From an uncultured Clostridia bacterium (GTDB lineage Bacteria > Bacillota > Clostridia > Oscillospirales > Ruminococcaceae), in contig CANRKB010000005.1 in the NCBI GenBank assembly GCA_947631115.1, positions 1 to 64,000 on the forward strand: DNA of 64,000 bases. The letters are read 5' to 3'. The notes beneath the pieces are model-generated. The model made no database searches and was not told the DNA's origin. It was given only the letters and a program-made list of their open reading frames with translations. Shown here in pieces: positions 34,092 through 42,794 of the stretch. The position numbers and the translations under genes are program-made. How positions within the stretch are numbered: position 1 is the first letter of the stretch; each line of letters begins with the position of its first letter.

Positions 34092-35554
34092 ACCTCCTGA
34101 GAGGCTTCGAGCGCCTTTACGACTGCCTTAGCCTTGTTTATACATTCGGTAAATTCGTTTTCTGGGACGCTGTCGGCTACTATTCCCGCGCCGCTTCTCA
34201 CAAAAACTTTTCCGTTTTTCTTAAAGCAAAGTCGGATAGCAATGCAGGTGTCGAGGTTTCCTCTGAAATCAATATAGCCTATCGCGCCGCCGTAGATACC
34301 GCGCTTGTTGTTTTCGAGTTCGTTTATTATCTCGCAGGCGCGTATTTTCGGCGCTCCCGAAAGAGTTCCCGCGGGCAACACCGCGTCTACCGCGTCCAAG
34401 GCGCAGAACTCTTTTCTTATCTGTCCGCGCACCGTCGAGCCTATGTGCATAACGTGCGAGTAGCGTTCGATCGACATGTATTTTTCAACTTCGACCGAGC
34501 CGAACTCCGAAATTTTTCCTATATCGTTTCTTCCCAGATCGACGAGCATATTATGCTCGGAAAGCTCTTTTTCGTCTTTAAGAAGCCCGCGTTCAAGCTC
34601 CTTGTCCTCTTCGTCGGTCTTTCCGCGGGGACGAGTTCCCGCGAGAGGGAATGTGTGCAAAACGCCGTTTTCAAGTTTTACGAGCGTTTCGGGACTGGAC
34701 CCCGCGACTTCCATATCGTCGCTCGAAAAATAGAACATATAGGGCGAGGGATTTAAAGTCCTTAACATTCTGTAGGTGTTTAAAAGGCTTCCCTCAAAGT
34801 CGGCTTCCAGCCTGTTTGAAAGAACAACCTGGAAAATATCGCCCTCGTAGATATACTTCTTCGCCTTTTCGACCATTGCGCAATATTGCTCTTTGCTGAA
34901 CAGCGGGTGAAACTCGCTCATAAGGCGCGCTTCGTGTTCCTGCTCGGGCTTTCCCTCGGTTATAAGCTTTGCCATTTTGTCAAGCTCTTTTTCGGCAAGC
35001 GCATATTCCTCGTCAATATTGCTCCCCGAAATGTTTGTAATGAGGATTATTTTCTGTCGGATATTGTCGAAGGCTATAACGTTGTTAAAGAGCATAAGGT
35101 CAACGTCCTTGAAATGCTCCTCGTCAAGCGCGTCGAGCGTCAGTCTCGGCTCGCTGTACTTTATATAGTCATAGCTGAAATATCCAACCAGTCCTCCCGT
35201 AAAGCTCGGAAATCCCGCAATAACAGGCGACTTGAACCCGCTCATAAGCTTTCTTATATACTCGGCGGGGCTTTTTACTTCGAGCGTTTCACATTCTCCC
35301 GAAAGCACGTTTTTGGCGGTGAGCTTTCCGTTTATGCAGGAAATTTCAAGCGTCGGGTCGTATCCCAGAAACGTATACCGTCCCCATTTCTCCTGGTTTT
35401 CAACGCTTTCGAGGATATAGACATGGCGGCTCACTGTTTTAAGAATTTTCAGAACTTCAATAGGCGTTCTGATGTCCGAGAGGATTTCCTTTTTAATAGG
35501 TATCCTGCTGTAATCCGCATATTGTTTTGCTTCTTCTTTGCTTGGGACTAACAT
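34088..35554 (-). CDS. trpE: Anthranilate synthase component I
   Basis: FPLAGTRPRGKT, DLGRNDIGKIS, LPAGTLSGAPKIRACEII. Confidence 0.96.
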   Translation of the reverse strand: MLVPSKEEAKQYADYSRIPIKKEILSDIRTPIEVLKILKTVSRHVYILESVENQEKWGRYTFLGYDPTLEISCINGKLTAKNVLSGECETLEVKSPAEYIRKLMSGFKSPVIAGFPSFTGGLVGYFSYDYIKYSEPRLTLDALDEEHFKDVDLMLFNNVIAFDNIRQKIILITNISGSNIDEEYALAEKELDKMAKLITEGKPEQEHEARLMSEFHPLFSKEQYCAMVEKAKKYIYEGDIFQVVLSNRLEADFEGSLLNTYRMLRTLNPSPYMFYFSSDDMEVAGSSPETLVKLENGVLHTFPLAGTRPRGKTDEEDKELERGLLKDEKELSEHNMLVDLGRNDIGKISEFGSVEVEKYMSIERYSHVMHIGSTVRGQIRKEFCALDAVDAVLPAGTLSGAPKIRACEIINELENNKRGIYGGAIGYIDFRGNLDTCIAIRLCFKKNGKVFVRSGAGIVADSVPENEFTECINKAKAVVKALEASQEV

Positions 35555-35579
35555 ATCATGCTCCTTTCAAAACTAAGCG

Positions 35580-35945
35580 AAGCGGTATTCCTGCGGTAAA
35601 AAACAAAACCGCCCCCGTAACAGAATTCTTCTGTCATAAGGACGGTGAAAAAATCGCCGCGATACCACCTTAAATTCGCGGAATGATCCGCGCTCTCTGC
35701 GGGTACTGACATACCCCTGCGATTAACGCTCGCGCACGTCGCAAAATACTCGCCGCACATTTTCAGTTAGCGGTTTTCCTTTAGCGCCCTCGGCAGTCCA
35801 CTTAAGAACAAGATGTTATTCTTGTTCAAACGCTCTGTTTTCTGCGGTACTCTCAGCAACGACCGCTCTCTGTAAGTACATAAGCGCCTTTATCTCTGCT
35901 TCATCGGTTTTTAAGGCATATTCAATTCAACAAAGTTATTTTACC
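35580..35945 (-). promoter_or_regulatory. T-box leader (candidate tRNA-Trp specifier) of trp operon
   Basis: Reverse strand: promoter TTGACA-17-TAAAAT, stem I elements (CAGAGAGCGGTC...GCTGAGAGTACCGC), T-box AAGGTGGTATCGCGGCG, terminator CCGTCCTTATGACAG..CTGTTACGGGGGCGGTTTTGTTTTTT; candidate UGG in AAGUGGACU. Confidence 0.88.
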
Positions 35946-35994
35946 ACAACACTTCTTTTTTGTCAAGCGGGATTTTTAAATTTTCATCTATTTT

Positions 35995-36591
35995 TTACAA
36001 ATCGTATTTTTCGTCATTTAAAAACGCGTTTCGTTTCATAAGTCCCGACATAACGCAGACTCCCGCCGCTCCCGCTTCTATACAGCTTTGCATATTGTCC
36101 GAAGTTATTCCGCCTATAGCGTAAACGGGAATTTTCACGCTGCTGCAGACGGCTTTCAGAAATTCAAGCCCGCGCGGAGCTAAGCCCCTCTTGCAGTCTG
36201 TAGCGAAAATATGCCCCGTCGTTATATAAGACGCTCCGAGCTTTTCCGCCGTTTTCGCTTCTTCTACGCTATGCACCGAAGCGCCCGTTGTTTCAAATTC
36301 TTCCGTCAGCTTTTCGCTGAGCAGCGAAAGCGGAAGATGAATCCGCTTTATTGAAATCTTTCTTGCGACATTCGGAAAATTATGGATATAAAGCTCTATC
36401 CCCGAAATACGCGAAATCTTTTCGGCAAGAGCGGTGTATTCTTCCTCGCTTAAATCCTTTTCGCGCAGGATAACTTTTTTAATTCCCATTTCCGCGATCT
36501 GTTCAATTCTCTGTTCAAGCGGAATTTCACAAATCTTTCTGTTTGTAACGCAGATTATCTTATCGCGCTCGTTGTTACTTAACATAAACAT
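35995..36591 (-). CDS. thiE: Thiamine phosphate synthase / TenI family protein
   Basis: VILREKDLSEEEYTALA; SYITTGHIFATDCKRGLAPRGLEFL; PVYAIGGIT. Confidence 0.85.
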   Translation of the reverse strand: MFMLSNNERDKIICVTNRKICEIPLEQRIEQIAEMGIKKVILREKDLSEEEYTALAEKISRISGIELYIHNFPNVARKISIKRIHLPLSLLSEKLTEEFETTGASVHSVEEAKTAEKLGASYITTGHIFATDCKRGLAPRGLEFLKAVCSSVKIPVYAIGGITSDNMQSCIEAGAAGVCVMSGLMKRNAFLNDEKYDL

Positions 36592-37735
36592 AATCGTTCA
36601 TAACAGGCTGAAGTCCGCGCGAGCGGATAGCGTCGCAAACTTCCGTAAGCGTTCTTCCGTCGCTTATTTCAAATTGGTCGTCGCCGAGGGATTCTTCATC
36701 GGTATGCGAGCCTATTCCCGTGCTTACGCCTGCGGATATTTTCGTCGCGCACATTCCCACAACGTTATCTCTGAAGCCCGCTCTTTCGCGTGTTGAGATA
36801 GTAAGTCCCGCAAACGGCATAAAAATACGGAATGCGGTCATTACCTGCAATAATTGTTTTTCGTGAACGTCGCGCGGATTTATCTTGTCGTTGTTTATTA
36901 TCGGGCGCAGACGCGGGCAGGAAAATGAAATTTCCGCATGGGGATATTTTCGCTGGATAAGATAAGCGTGAACTCCCGCCGCAAAAGCGTCCGTTCTGAA
37001 ATCGTCAAGCCCAAGAAGCGCCGCAAACGCAACGCCTCTCATTCCTCCGCGTATCGCGCGCTCCTGCGCGTTCAGACGGTAGGGGAAAATGCGCTTGTGA
37101 CCGCCGAGGTGAAGCGTTTCGTATTTGTCGGAGTTGTAGGTTTCCTGAAATACCGTTACATAGTCCGCTCCGCATTCGTGGACATATTTGTATTCATCTG
37201 TGTTCATCGGGTAAACCTCAATTCCCACGTTCTTAAAATACTCGTGAGCTATCGAGCAGGCGTTTCCTATATACTCAATGTCCGACATCTTGCGGCTCTC
37301 GCCCGTGAGAATGAGAATTTCTTCCATTCCCGTTTTCGCAATAGCCTCCATTTCGCGGCGTATCCCGTCGGTATCGAGCTTTGCGCGGCGGATTTTGTTG
37401 TGACAGTTGAAACCGCAGTATACGCAGTAATTCTCGCAGTAATTCGAGATGTACAGCGGTGTGAAAAGGTATACGCTGTTTCCGAAATGCTTTCGGGTTT
37501 CAATTGTCGCTTTCCTCGCCATTTCTTCAAGAAACGGCTCTGCGGCAGGCGACAACAGCGCCGCGAAATCCTCTATCGACGGATATTCAGCTGACAGCGC
37601 GCGCTTTACGTCCGCAGCCGTGTATTTTGTATAATCATACGCTTTCATTTTCGCTATGACCTGATCTCCTATATCGGAGTCTAAAACTTCCATATCGGGA
37701 AGATAAGTCATATGGTCGATTCTTTTCTGTTCCAT
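36575..37735 (-). CDS. thiH: 2-iminoacetate synthase ThiH (radical SAM)
   Basis: LYISNYCENYCVYCGFNCHNKIRR; CxxxCxxC; GMRGVAFAALLGL. Confidence 0.94.
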   Translation of the reverse strand: MEQKRIDHMTYLPDMEVLDSDIGDQVIAKMKAYDYTKYTAADVKRALSAEYPSIEDFAALLSPAAEPFLEEMARKATIETRKHFGNSVYLFTPLYISNYCENYCVYCGFNCHNKIRRAKLDTDGIRREMEAIAKTGMEEILILTGESRKMSDIEYIGNACSIAHEYFKNVGIEVYPMNTDEYKYVHECGADYVTVFQETYNSDKYETLHLGGHKRIFPYRLNAQERAIRGGMRGVAFAALLGLDDFRTDAFAAGVHAYLIQRKYPHAEISFSCPRLRPIINNDKINPRDVHEKQLLQVMTAFRIFMPFAGLTISTRERAGFRDNVVGMCATKISAGVSTGIGSHTDEESLGDDQFEISDGRTLTEVCDAIRSRGLQPVMNDYVYVK

Positions 37736-37800
37736 TTTTTTGCCTTCCTTTATTCTGTTATATTTTATCCACCTATAATGGGCGGTTTTTTCAAAAGCAG

Positions 37801-38244
37801 TTATGTGTCAATCCTTTTAAACTCATGTATATTTTTATTGCGGTATACTATGTCTGTTCTTACAGTAAACCCCATTTTTTCCCAAAATTCATTTCCGAGA
37901 TTATTCCTCTCAAAAACAACAAGCGCCGCTTTGTTTATGCCCTCTTTATCAAGAGCGTCAATTACGTTGTCAACAAGTTTTCGCGCTATACCTTTGTTTC
38001 TGTACTCCTGTAATACCGCCGTGTGATAGATATATCCCCTGCGCCCGTCATGACCGGCAAGTATTGTGCCGACAATTTTGCCGTTGTCGCAGGCTACAAA
38101 ATTTGTTGTTGGATTGCGCTTCAAAAACCTTGCTATGCCGTCCTTGGTATCGTCTGCGGAATTAAGCCCCATGCCCTTGGTATTTATCCACAAGTCGTAT
38201 ATGCCGTCATGATCTTCAATAGTCATTATCCTTATGTTTATCAT
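37801..38244 (-). CDS. GNAT family N-acetyltransferase
   Basis: YIYHTAVLQEYRNKGIARKLVDNVIDAL; GGAGG before ATG 38244. Confidence 0.88.
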   Translation of the reverse strand: MINIRIMTIEDHDGIYDLWINTKGMGLNSADDTKDGIARFLKRNPTTNFVACDNGKIVGTILAGHDGRRGYIYHTAVLQEYRNKGIARKLVDNVIDALDKEGINKAALVVFERNNLGNEFWEKMGFTVRTDIVYRNKNIHEFKRIDT

Positions 38245-38265
38245 ATTTACCTCCGGCATTAACTT

Positions 38266-38892
38266 TTATCCGTTCAATATAAGCTCCACCGCCTTGCTTG
38301 CCTGATGTCCCGCGCAAATCATAACTCTTGACGCGGTAAGTCCTTCTCCGTCGGCAACGTCCGTTTTCATATCCCCGCAGATAAAAAACCTCTCCGAGAT
38401 TGTCCGGGTAGTTATGTCGTTCGCTCTGCCGAAGCCCGCCATGCCCGAACCCGAGATGACTTTTACTTCCTCGTTGCTTAAAAGTAAACCGTTTACAAGC
38501 GAGGCTTTGCTTTCGGCATTGTCAAACGCCTCGCATACTATGTCGCAGCCGCCGAAAATTTCCGCGCAGTTTTTCCCGTCAATAAAAACGTCGTGCGTTA
38601 TCACGTTGCAGAACGGATTTATCTCGCTTATTATCTCTTTTATAGCTACGGTTTTTTTCATTCCGAGGTGCTTTAAGGTATACATCTGTCGGTTTATGTT
38701 GGACAGTTCAACTATGTCGAAATCCGCGGCGATGATCGTCCCCGCGCCGCTTCTCGCAAGCGCGCAGGCAATGTTAGACCCCAGTCCCCCAAGCCCAGCA
38801 ACGCCTATCACGGCTTTTTTCATCGTTTCATATATCGGTAGCTTCGAGCGCGAATTTACCGCCCCGGCAAATTCTTCTTCGGTAATTTCCAT
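38266..38892 (-). CDS. thiF: Sulfur carrier protein adenylyltransferase ThiF
   Basis: IGVAGLGGLGSNIACALARSGAGTIIAADFDIVELSNINRQMY. Confidence 0.93.
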   Translation of the reverse strand: MEITEEEFAGAVNSRSKLPIYETMKKAVIGVAGLGGLGSNIACALARSGAGTIIAADFDIVELSNINRQMYTLKHLGMKKTVAIKEIISEINPFCNVITHDVFIDGKNCAEIFGGCDIVCEAFDNAESKASLVNGLLLSNEEVKVISGSGMAGFGRANDITTRTISERFFICGDMKTDVADGEGLTASRVMICAGHQASKAVELILNG

Positions 38893-38896
38893 TTAG

Positions 38897-39091
38897 TTAA
38901 CCACCGCCCACAAATCCTACAACTTCAATTTCGTCGTTGTCGGAAATTCTTGTTTTAGCATAATCCGCTTTCGGCAGTATCTCGCCGTTTACCATAACCG
39001 CCACGCGCTCGGGAGAATATCCCGTATTTTCGAGATATTCGGAAATCAGCGCGTTTTCTGCGTTTATTTCTTCTCCGTTAATTCTAGCCAT
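38897..39091 (-). CDS. thiS: Sulfur carrier protein ThiS
   Basis: 64 aa, C-terminal ...DEIEVVGFVGGG with GG terminus. Confidence 0.92.
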   Translation of the reverse strand: MARINGEEINAENALISEYLENTGYSPERVAVMVNGEILPKADYAKTRISDNDEIEVVGFVGGG

Positions 39092-39128
39092 AATATATAA
39101 TTCCTTTCAGGCATTACAGCCCGTCATT

Positions 39129-39157
39129 ATTATAGCATTGTTTTTTTATAAAGTCAA
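39129..39157 (-). promoter_or_regulatory. Promoter of thi cluster
   Basis: Reverse strand TTGACT-17-TATAAT; short leader, no THI-box seen. Confidence 0.75.
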
Positions 39158-39230
39158 TAGCCCAAAAGAGTTTATGCTCAAAATGTTGACAAAAAGCAAA
39201 ACTATTATAAAACCTCTTTTCGGAAATTTA

Positions 39231-39259
39231 TTGACATTTGGATTTAAAAGGTATATAAT
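39231..39259 (+). promoter_or_regulatory. Promoter of trkAH
   Basis: TTGACA-17-TATAAT. Confidence 0.8.
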
Positions 39260-39287
39260 ATATGAGTATGACAGGTAAGGGAAACAA

Positions 39288-39403
39288 GTTTTGACCCCAA
39301 TTCTTACATCTTACTTCTTATTTCTTACATCTAATCGGGTAAGAGAATAACGTTCTGACCCCAACTCTTACCTCTTACCTCTTATTTCTTACATCTAAAA
39401 GGA
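39288..39403. repeat. Two units of GTTYTGACCCCAAYTCTTAC + heptamer tract in trkA leader
   Basis: gttttgaccccaattcttacatcttacttcttatttcttacatctaa and gttctgaccccaactcttacctcttacctcttatttcttacatctaa. Confidence 0.8.
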
Positions 39404-39415
39404 GATAATTAGCCT

Positions 39416-40774
39416 TTGGACATTATTATAATAGGCTGCGGAAAAGTAGGAGAAGCTCTTGCGGAGCAGCTGAATGAACAGGGAAACAATATAACGGTTA
39501 TTGATACGGACGCGAAAAAGCTAAGCGAAGTATCGTCAAAATGCGACGTTATGGGAGTTACGGGAAACGGCGCGACGCACCTTGTCCAGCAGGAAGCGGG
39601 CATAGAACACGCCGACCTTATGATCGCCGTAACCGGCTCGGACGAGCTTAATCTTTTGTGTTGTCTTATAGCGAAGAAAGCGGGTAACTGCAAAACCATT
39701 GCCAGAGTAAGAAGCCCGCAGTACAGCAGCGAAGCGCCGTTTTTAAAGGACGAGCTGGGTCTTGCCATGGTCATAAATCCCGAACAGGCTGCCGCTGCTG
39801 AAATAGCGCGTGTTCTGCGTTTCCCCTCGGCTATGAAGATAGACACATTTTGCAGGGGAAGAGTCGAGCTTATAAAGCTCAGACTTCCCGAAAACTGCCC
39901 GCTTGTCGGACTTGCCGTAAAAGAGCTTTCTTCAAAGCTCGGCTGCGACGTTCTTGTATGCACCGTAGAGCGCGGCGACGACGCTTATATTGCAAACGGC
40001 AACACCGTATTTGAAGAGCGCGATATAATTTCCATAATCGCTTCACCCAAAAAAGCAAACGACTTTTTCAGAAAGATAAACTACAAGTCAAAATCCGTAA
40101 AAGACGCTATGATAGTAGGCGGCGGCGAGATAGGACATTATCTTTGCGATATTCTTGTAAACGACGGGGTGTCGGTAAAGATAATAGAAAAAGACGCCGA
40201 GCGCAGCGACGAGCTTTGCGCGCAGTGGGGAAACGCCGTCGCGGTTATAAACGGCGACGCTTCCGATCAGGAAGTATTGCTCGAAGAGGGTTTGCAGCAG
40301 GCGGGAGCGTTTGTCGCGCTTACAAATCTTGACGAGGAAAACATTCTCTTGTCGCTGTTTGCGCGAAGCGAAGGCAACGCAAAGCTTGTGACGAAGATAA
40401 ACCGAATTGATTTCGAGGACGTAATTAAACACCTTGACCTTGACACTATAATATATCCCAAGAGCATAACTTCGGACACGATAGTGCGCTATGTGCGTTC
40501 GCTTAAAAATGCCCAGGGAAGCAACGTCGAGCAGCTCCACCAGGTAATTAAAGGCAAAATAGAAGCCGCGGAGTTTATCATTCGCGATTCGAGCGCGGTG
40601 ACCGAAGAGCCGCTTATGAAGCTGAAGCTCAAAGACGGGATACTTGTCGCGGCGATACTGCGCGATAAAAAAGTCGTTATTCCGCGCGGCTCCGATGTGA
40701 TTAAGCCGGGAGATATGGTGGTTATTGTTTCGGCGAATTCCGAGCTTCACGATATTACGGATATTCTCAGATAA
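39416..40774 (+). CDS. trkA: Trk system K+ transporter peripheral protein TrkA (TTG start)
   Basis: MDIIIIGCGKVGEALAEQLNEQGNNITVID; two RCK-N/RCK-C repeats. Confidence 0.95.
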   Translation: MDIIIIGCGKVGEALAEQLNEQGNNITVIDTDAKKLSEVSSKCDVMGVTGNGATHLVQQEAGIEHADLMIAVTGSDELNLLCCLIAKKAGNCKTIARVRSPQYSSEAPFLKDELGLAMVINPEQAAAAEIARVLRFPSAMKIDTFCRGRVELIKLRLPENCPLVGLAVKELSSKLGCDVLVCTVERGDDAYIANGNTVFEERDIISIIASPKKANDFFRKINYKSKSVKDAMIVGGGEIGHYLCDILVNDGVSVKIIEKDAERSDELCAQWGNAVAVINGDASDQEVLLEEGLQQAGAFVALTNLDEENILLSLFARSEGNAKLVTKINRIDFEDVIKHLDLDTIIYPKSITSDTIVRYVRSLKNAQGSNVEQLHQVIKGKIEAAEFIIRDSSAVTEEPLMKLKLKDGILVAAILRDKKVVIPRGSDVIKPGDMVVIVSANSELHDITDILR

Positions 40775-40786
40775 CGGGGAAGGTTT

Positions 40787-42223
40787 ATGAATTACAGAAT
40801 GATAACTTATATCCTCGGTTGGATATTGATATTTGAAGCCATATTTATGACAGTCCCCGCGATAACCGCCGTTTGTTACGGAGAAAGCGCCATAGTGTGG
40901 TTTGCCGTTACCGCGGCGATATGTCTTGCAATAGGACTGCTGCTCACAAAAATAAAAAAACCGCAGGACAAAAAGCTCTATTCCCGCGACGGTTATGTTA
41001 TAGTATCGCTGAGCTGGATAGTGCTGTCGGTATTCGGGGCGCTTCCGTTTTTCCTTTCGGGGGAGATACCGTCCTATATCGACGCGCTTTTTGAAACGGT
41101 TTCGGGATTTACTACGACGGGAGCCAGCATACTGAGCGACGTTGAAAAGCTCTCAAAATCCATGCTCATCTGGAGGAGCTTTACCCACTGGGTCGGCGGA
41201 ATGGGCGTGCTTGTGTTTATAATGGCGTTTGTAAGGCTTTCGGGCGCAACGAATATGCACATAATGAAAGCCGAATCGCCGGGTCCTTCCGTAAGCAAGC
41301 TCGTGCCGCGCGTAAAAACGACCGCGCTTTTGCTGTACGCTATATATTTCGTGCTGACGCTGGCGGAGTTTATATTGCTTATAGCGGGAGGAATGACCCC
41401 TTTTGAGGCGCTTAACACCTCTTTTGCTACTGCGGGAACGGGCGGTTTCGGTATTTACAATACGAGCATAGGCGGCTTTTCGGCATATATACAGATAGTG
41501 GTCGTTGTTTTTATGCTTTTGTTTTCGGTCAATTTCAACAGCTATTTCTTCCTGATAAAAGGAAAGTTAAAAGAAGCGCTTACTTCCGAAGTTTGCATAT
41601 TCTTTGCAATAGTCGCCGTTTCGATAACCGTCATTGCATTTAATATAAGGAGCATGGTCGGAAGTATGGGAGAGGCTTTTCTTGATTCCTCGTTTGCGGT
41701 ATCGTCCATTATCTCGACAACGGGCTTTTCAACAGTCGACTTCAACCCCTGGCCCGAACTTTCGAGAACGATACTTGTCCTGCTTATGTTTATAGGCGCC
41801 TGCGCGGGAAGCACGGGCGGAGGAATAAAGGTTTCGAGGATAATCATTCTGTTTAAAAGTCTTGGAAAAGAACTGCTCGTTATGATACATCCGAATCAGG
41901 TGAAAAAAGTAAAGCTCGGCGGAAGACCCGTCGACCATGAAACGGTGCGCTCGGTGAGCGTATTTATAGTGGCGTATCTGCTGCTGTTTGTGTCGTCGAT
42001 GGTGCTTATATCGTTTGACGAGCATGATCTGATAACAAACTTTACGGCTGTCGCGGCGACCGTAAACAACATAGGTCCCGGTCTTGAAATGGTAGGACCT
42101 ACGGCGAATTTCGGCTTCTTCTCGGTATTGAGCAAGATAGTGCTTATCTTCGATATGCTCGCGGGAAGACTTGAACTTTTCCCGATGTTATTGCTGTTTA
42201 CGCCTGCTACATGGAAGAAGTAA
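40787..42223 (+). CDS. trkH: TrkH family potassium uptake protein
   Basis: ALFETVSGFTTTGASIL; HWVGGMGVLVF; GSTGGGIKVSRI. Confidence 0.95.
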   Translation: MNYRMITYILGWILIFEAIFMTVPAITAVCYGESAIVWFAVTAAICLAIGLLLTKIKKPQDKKLYSRDGYVIVSLSWIVLSVFGALPFFLSGEIPSYIDALFETVSGFTTTGASILSDVEKLSKSMLIWRSFTHWVGGMGVLVFIMAFVRLSGATNMHIMKAESPGPSVSKLVPRVKTTALLLYAIYFVLTLAEFILLIAGGMTPFEALNTSFATAGTGGFGIYNTSIGGFSAYIQIVVVVFMLLFSVNFNSYFFLIKGKLKEALTSEVCIFFAIVAVSITVIAFNIRSMVGSMGEAFLDSSFAVSSIISTTGFSTVDFNPWPELSRTILVLLMFIGACAGSTGGGIKVSRIIILFKSLGKELLVMIHPNQVKKVKLGGRPVDHETVRSVSVFIVAYLLLFVSSMVLISFDEHDLITNFTAVAATVNNIGPGLEMVGPTANFGFFSVLSKIVLIFDMLAGRLELFPMLLLFTPATWKK

Positions 42224-42226
42224 AAA

Positions 42227-42266
42227 CAGCTTGTATAAATAGTCAAATTTCAGACTGTATAGAAAG
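42227..42266. repeat. Collapsed family-1 element: both end motifs in ~40 bp
   Basis: CAGCTTGTATAAATAGTCAAATTTCAGACTGTATAGAAAG. Confidence 0.6.
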
Positions 42267-42276
42267 GAGAAAATAA

Positions 42277-42708
42277 ATGCCGAACAAGACCTATATTACC
42301 GTTCGATATGCGGAAACCGACTGTATGGGAGTTGTACATCACGCGGTTTATCCCGTATGGTTTGAGATAGCGCGGACGGATTATATAAAAGCCGCGGGAA
42401 TGAGCTATGCGGAAATAGAAAAATCGGGGATAATGCTCCCCGTTGCGGGGATAACCTGTAAATACAGGCTTCCCGCGAAATACGACGACGAGCTTGTTAT
42501 AACCGCGAGGATAACGCGCCTCAACGCCGCGAAGATAGAGTTTTCGTATACCGTGGAAAAGAAAGGCGAAAGCGGTATTCTTGCTGAGGGAACAAGCTCC
42601 CACGGCTTTGTGGACGCAAAGACTTTCAAGCCGATAAATTTCAAAAAGCAATGTCCCGAATTTTTCGCGGTGCTGGAAAAATATGCGAAAATAGATGAGG
42701 AGAATTAA
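42277..42708 (+). CDS. Acyl-CoA thioesterase (hotdog fold, YbgC-like)
   Basis: VRYAETDCMGVVHHAVYPVWFEIARTDYI. Confidence 0.92.
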   Translation: MPNKTYITVRYAETDCMGVVHHAVYPVWFEIARTDYIKAAGMSYAEIEKSGIMLPVAGITCKYRLPAKYDDELVITARITRLNAAKIEFSYTVEKKGESGILAEGTSSHGFVDAKTFKPINFKKQCPEFFAVLEKYAKIDEEN

Positions 42709-42794
42709 AATCGGGCTGTTCGGATAAGATATGTTCCGTATAAGAAAACAGGCTTTATTGACAGCCTGTTTTTTTATTTTTCCCGATAGCAGCC

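Noticed and set aside
35548-35760. 70-aa minus-strand ORF upstream of trpE
   Set aside because: Lies inside the T-box leader and terminator; not a leader peptide, since regulation is explained by the T-box.
39288-39403. Possible CRISPR-like array
   Set aside because: Units are 7-mers and two ~54-bp duplicates without unique spacers; no cas genes in the window.
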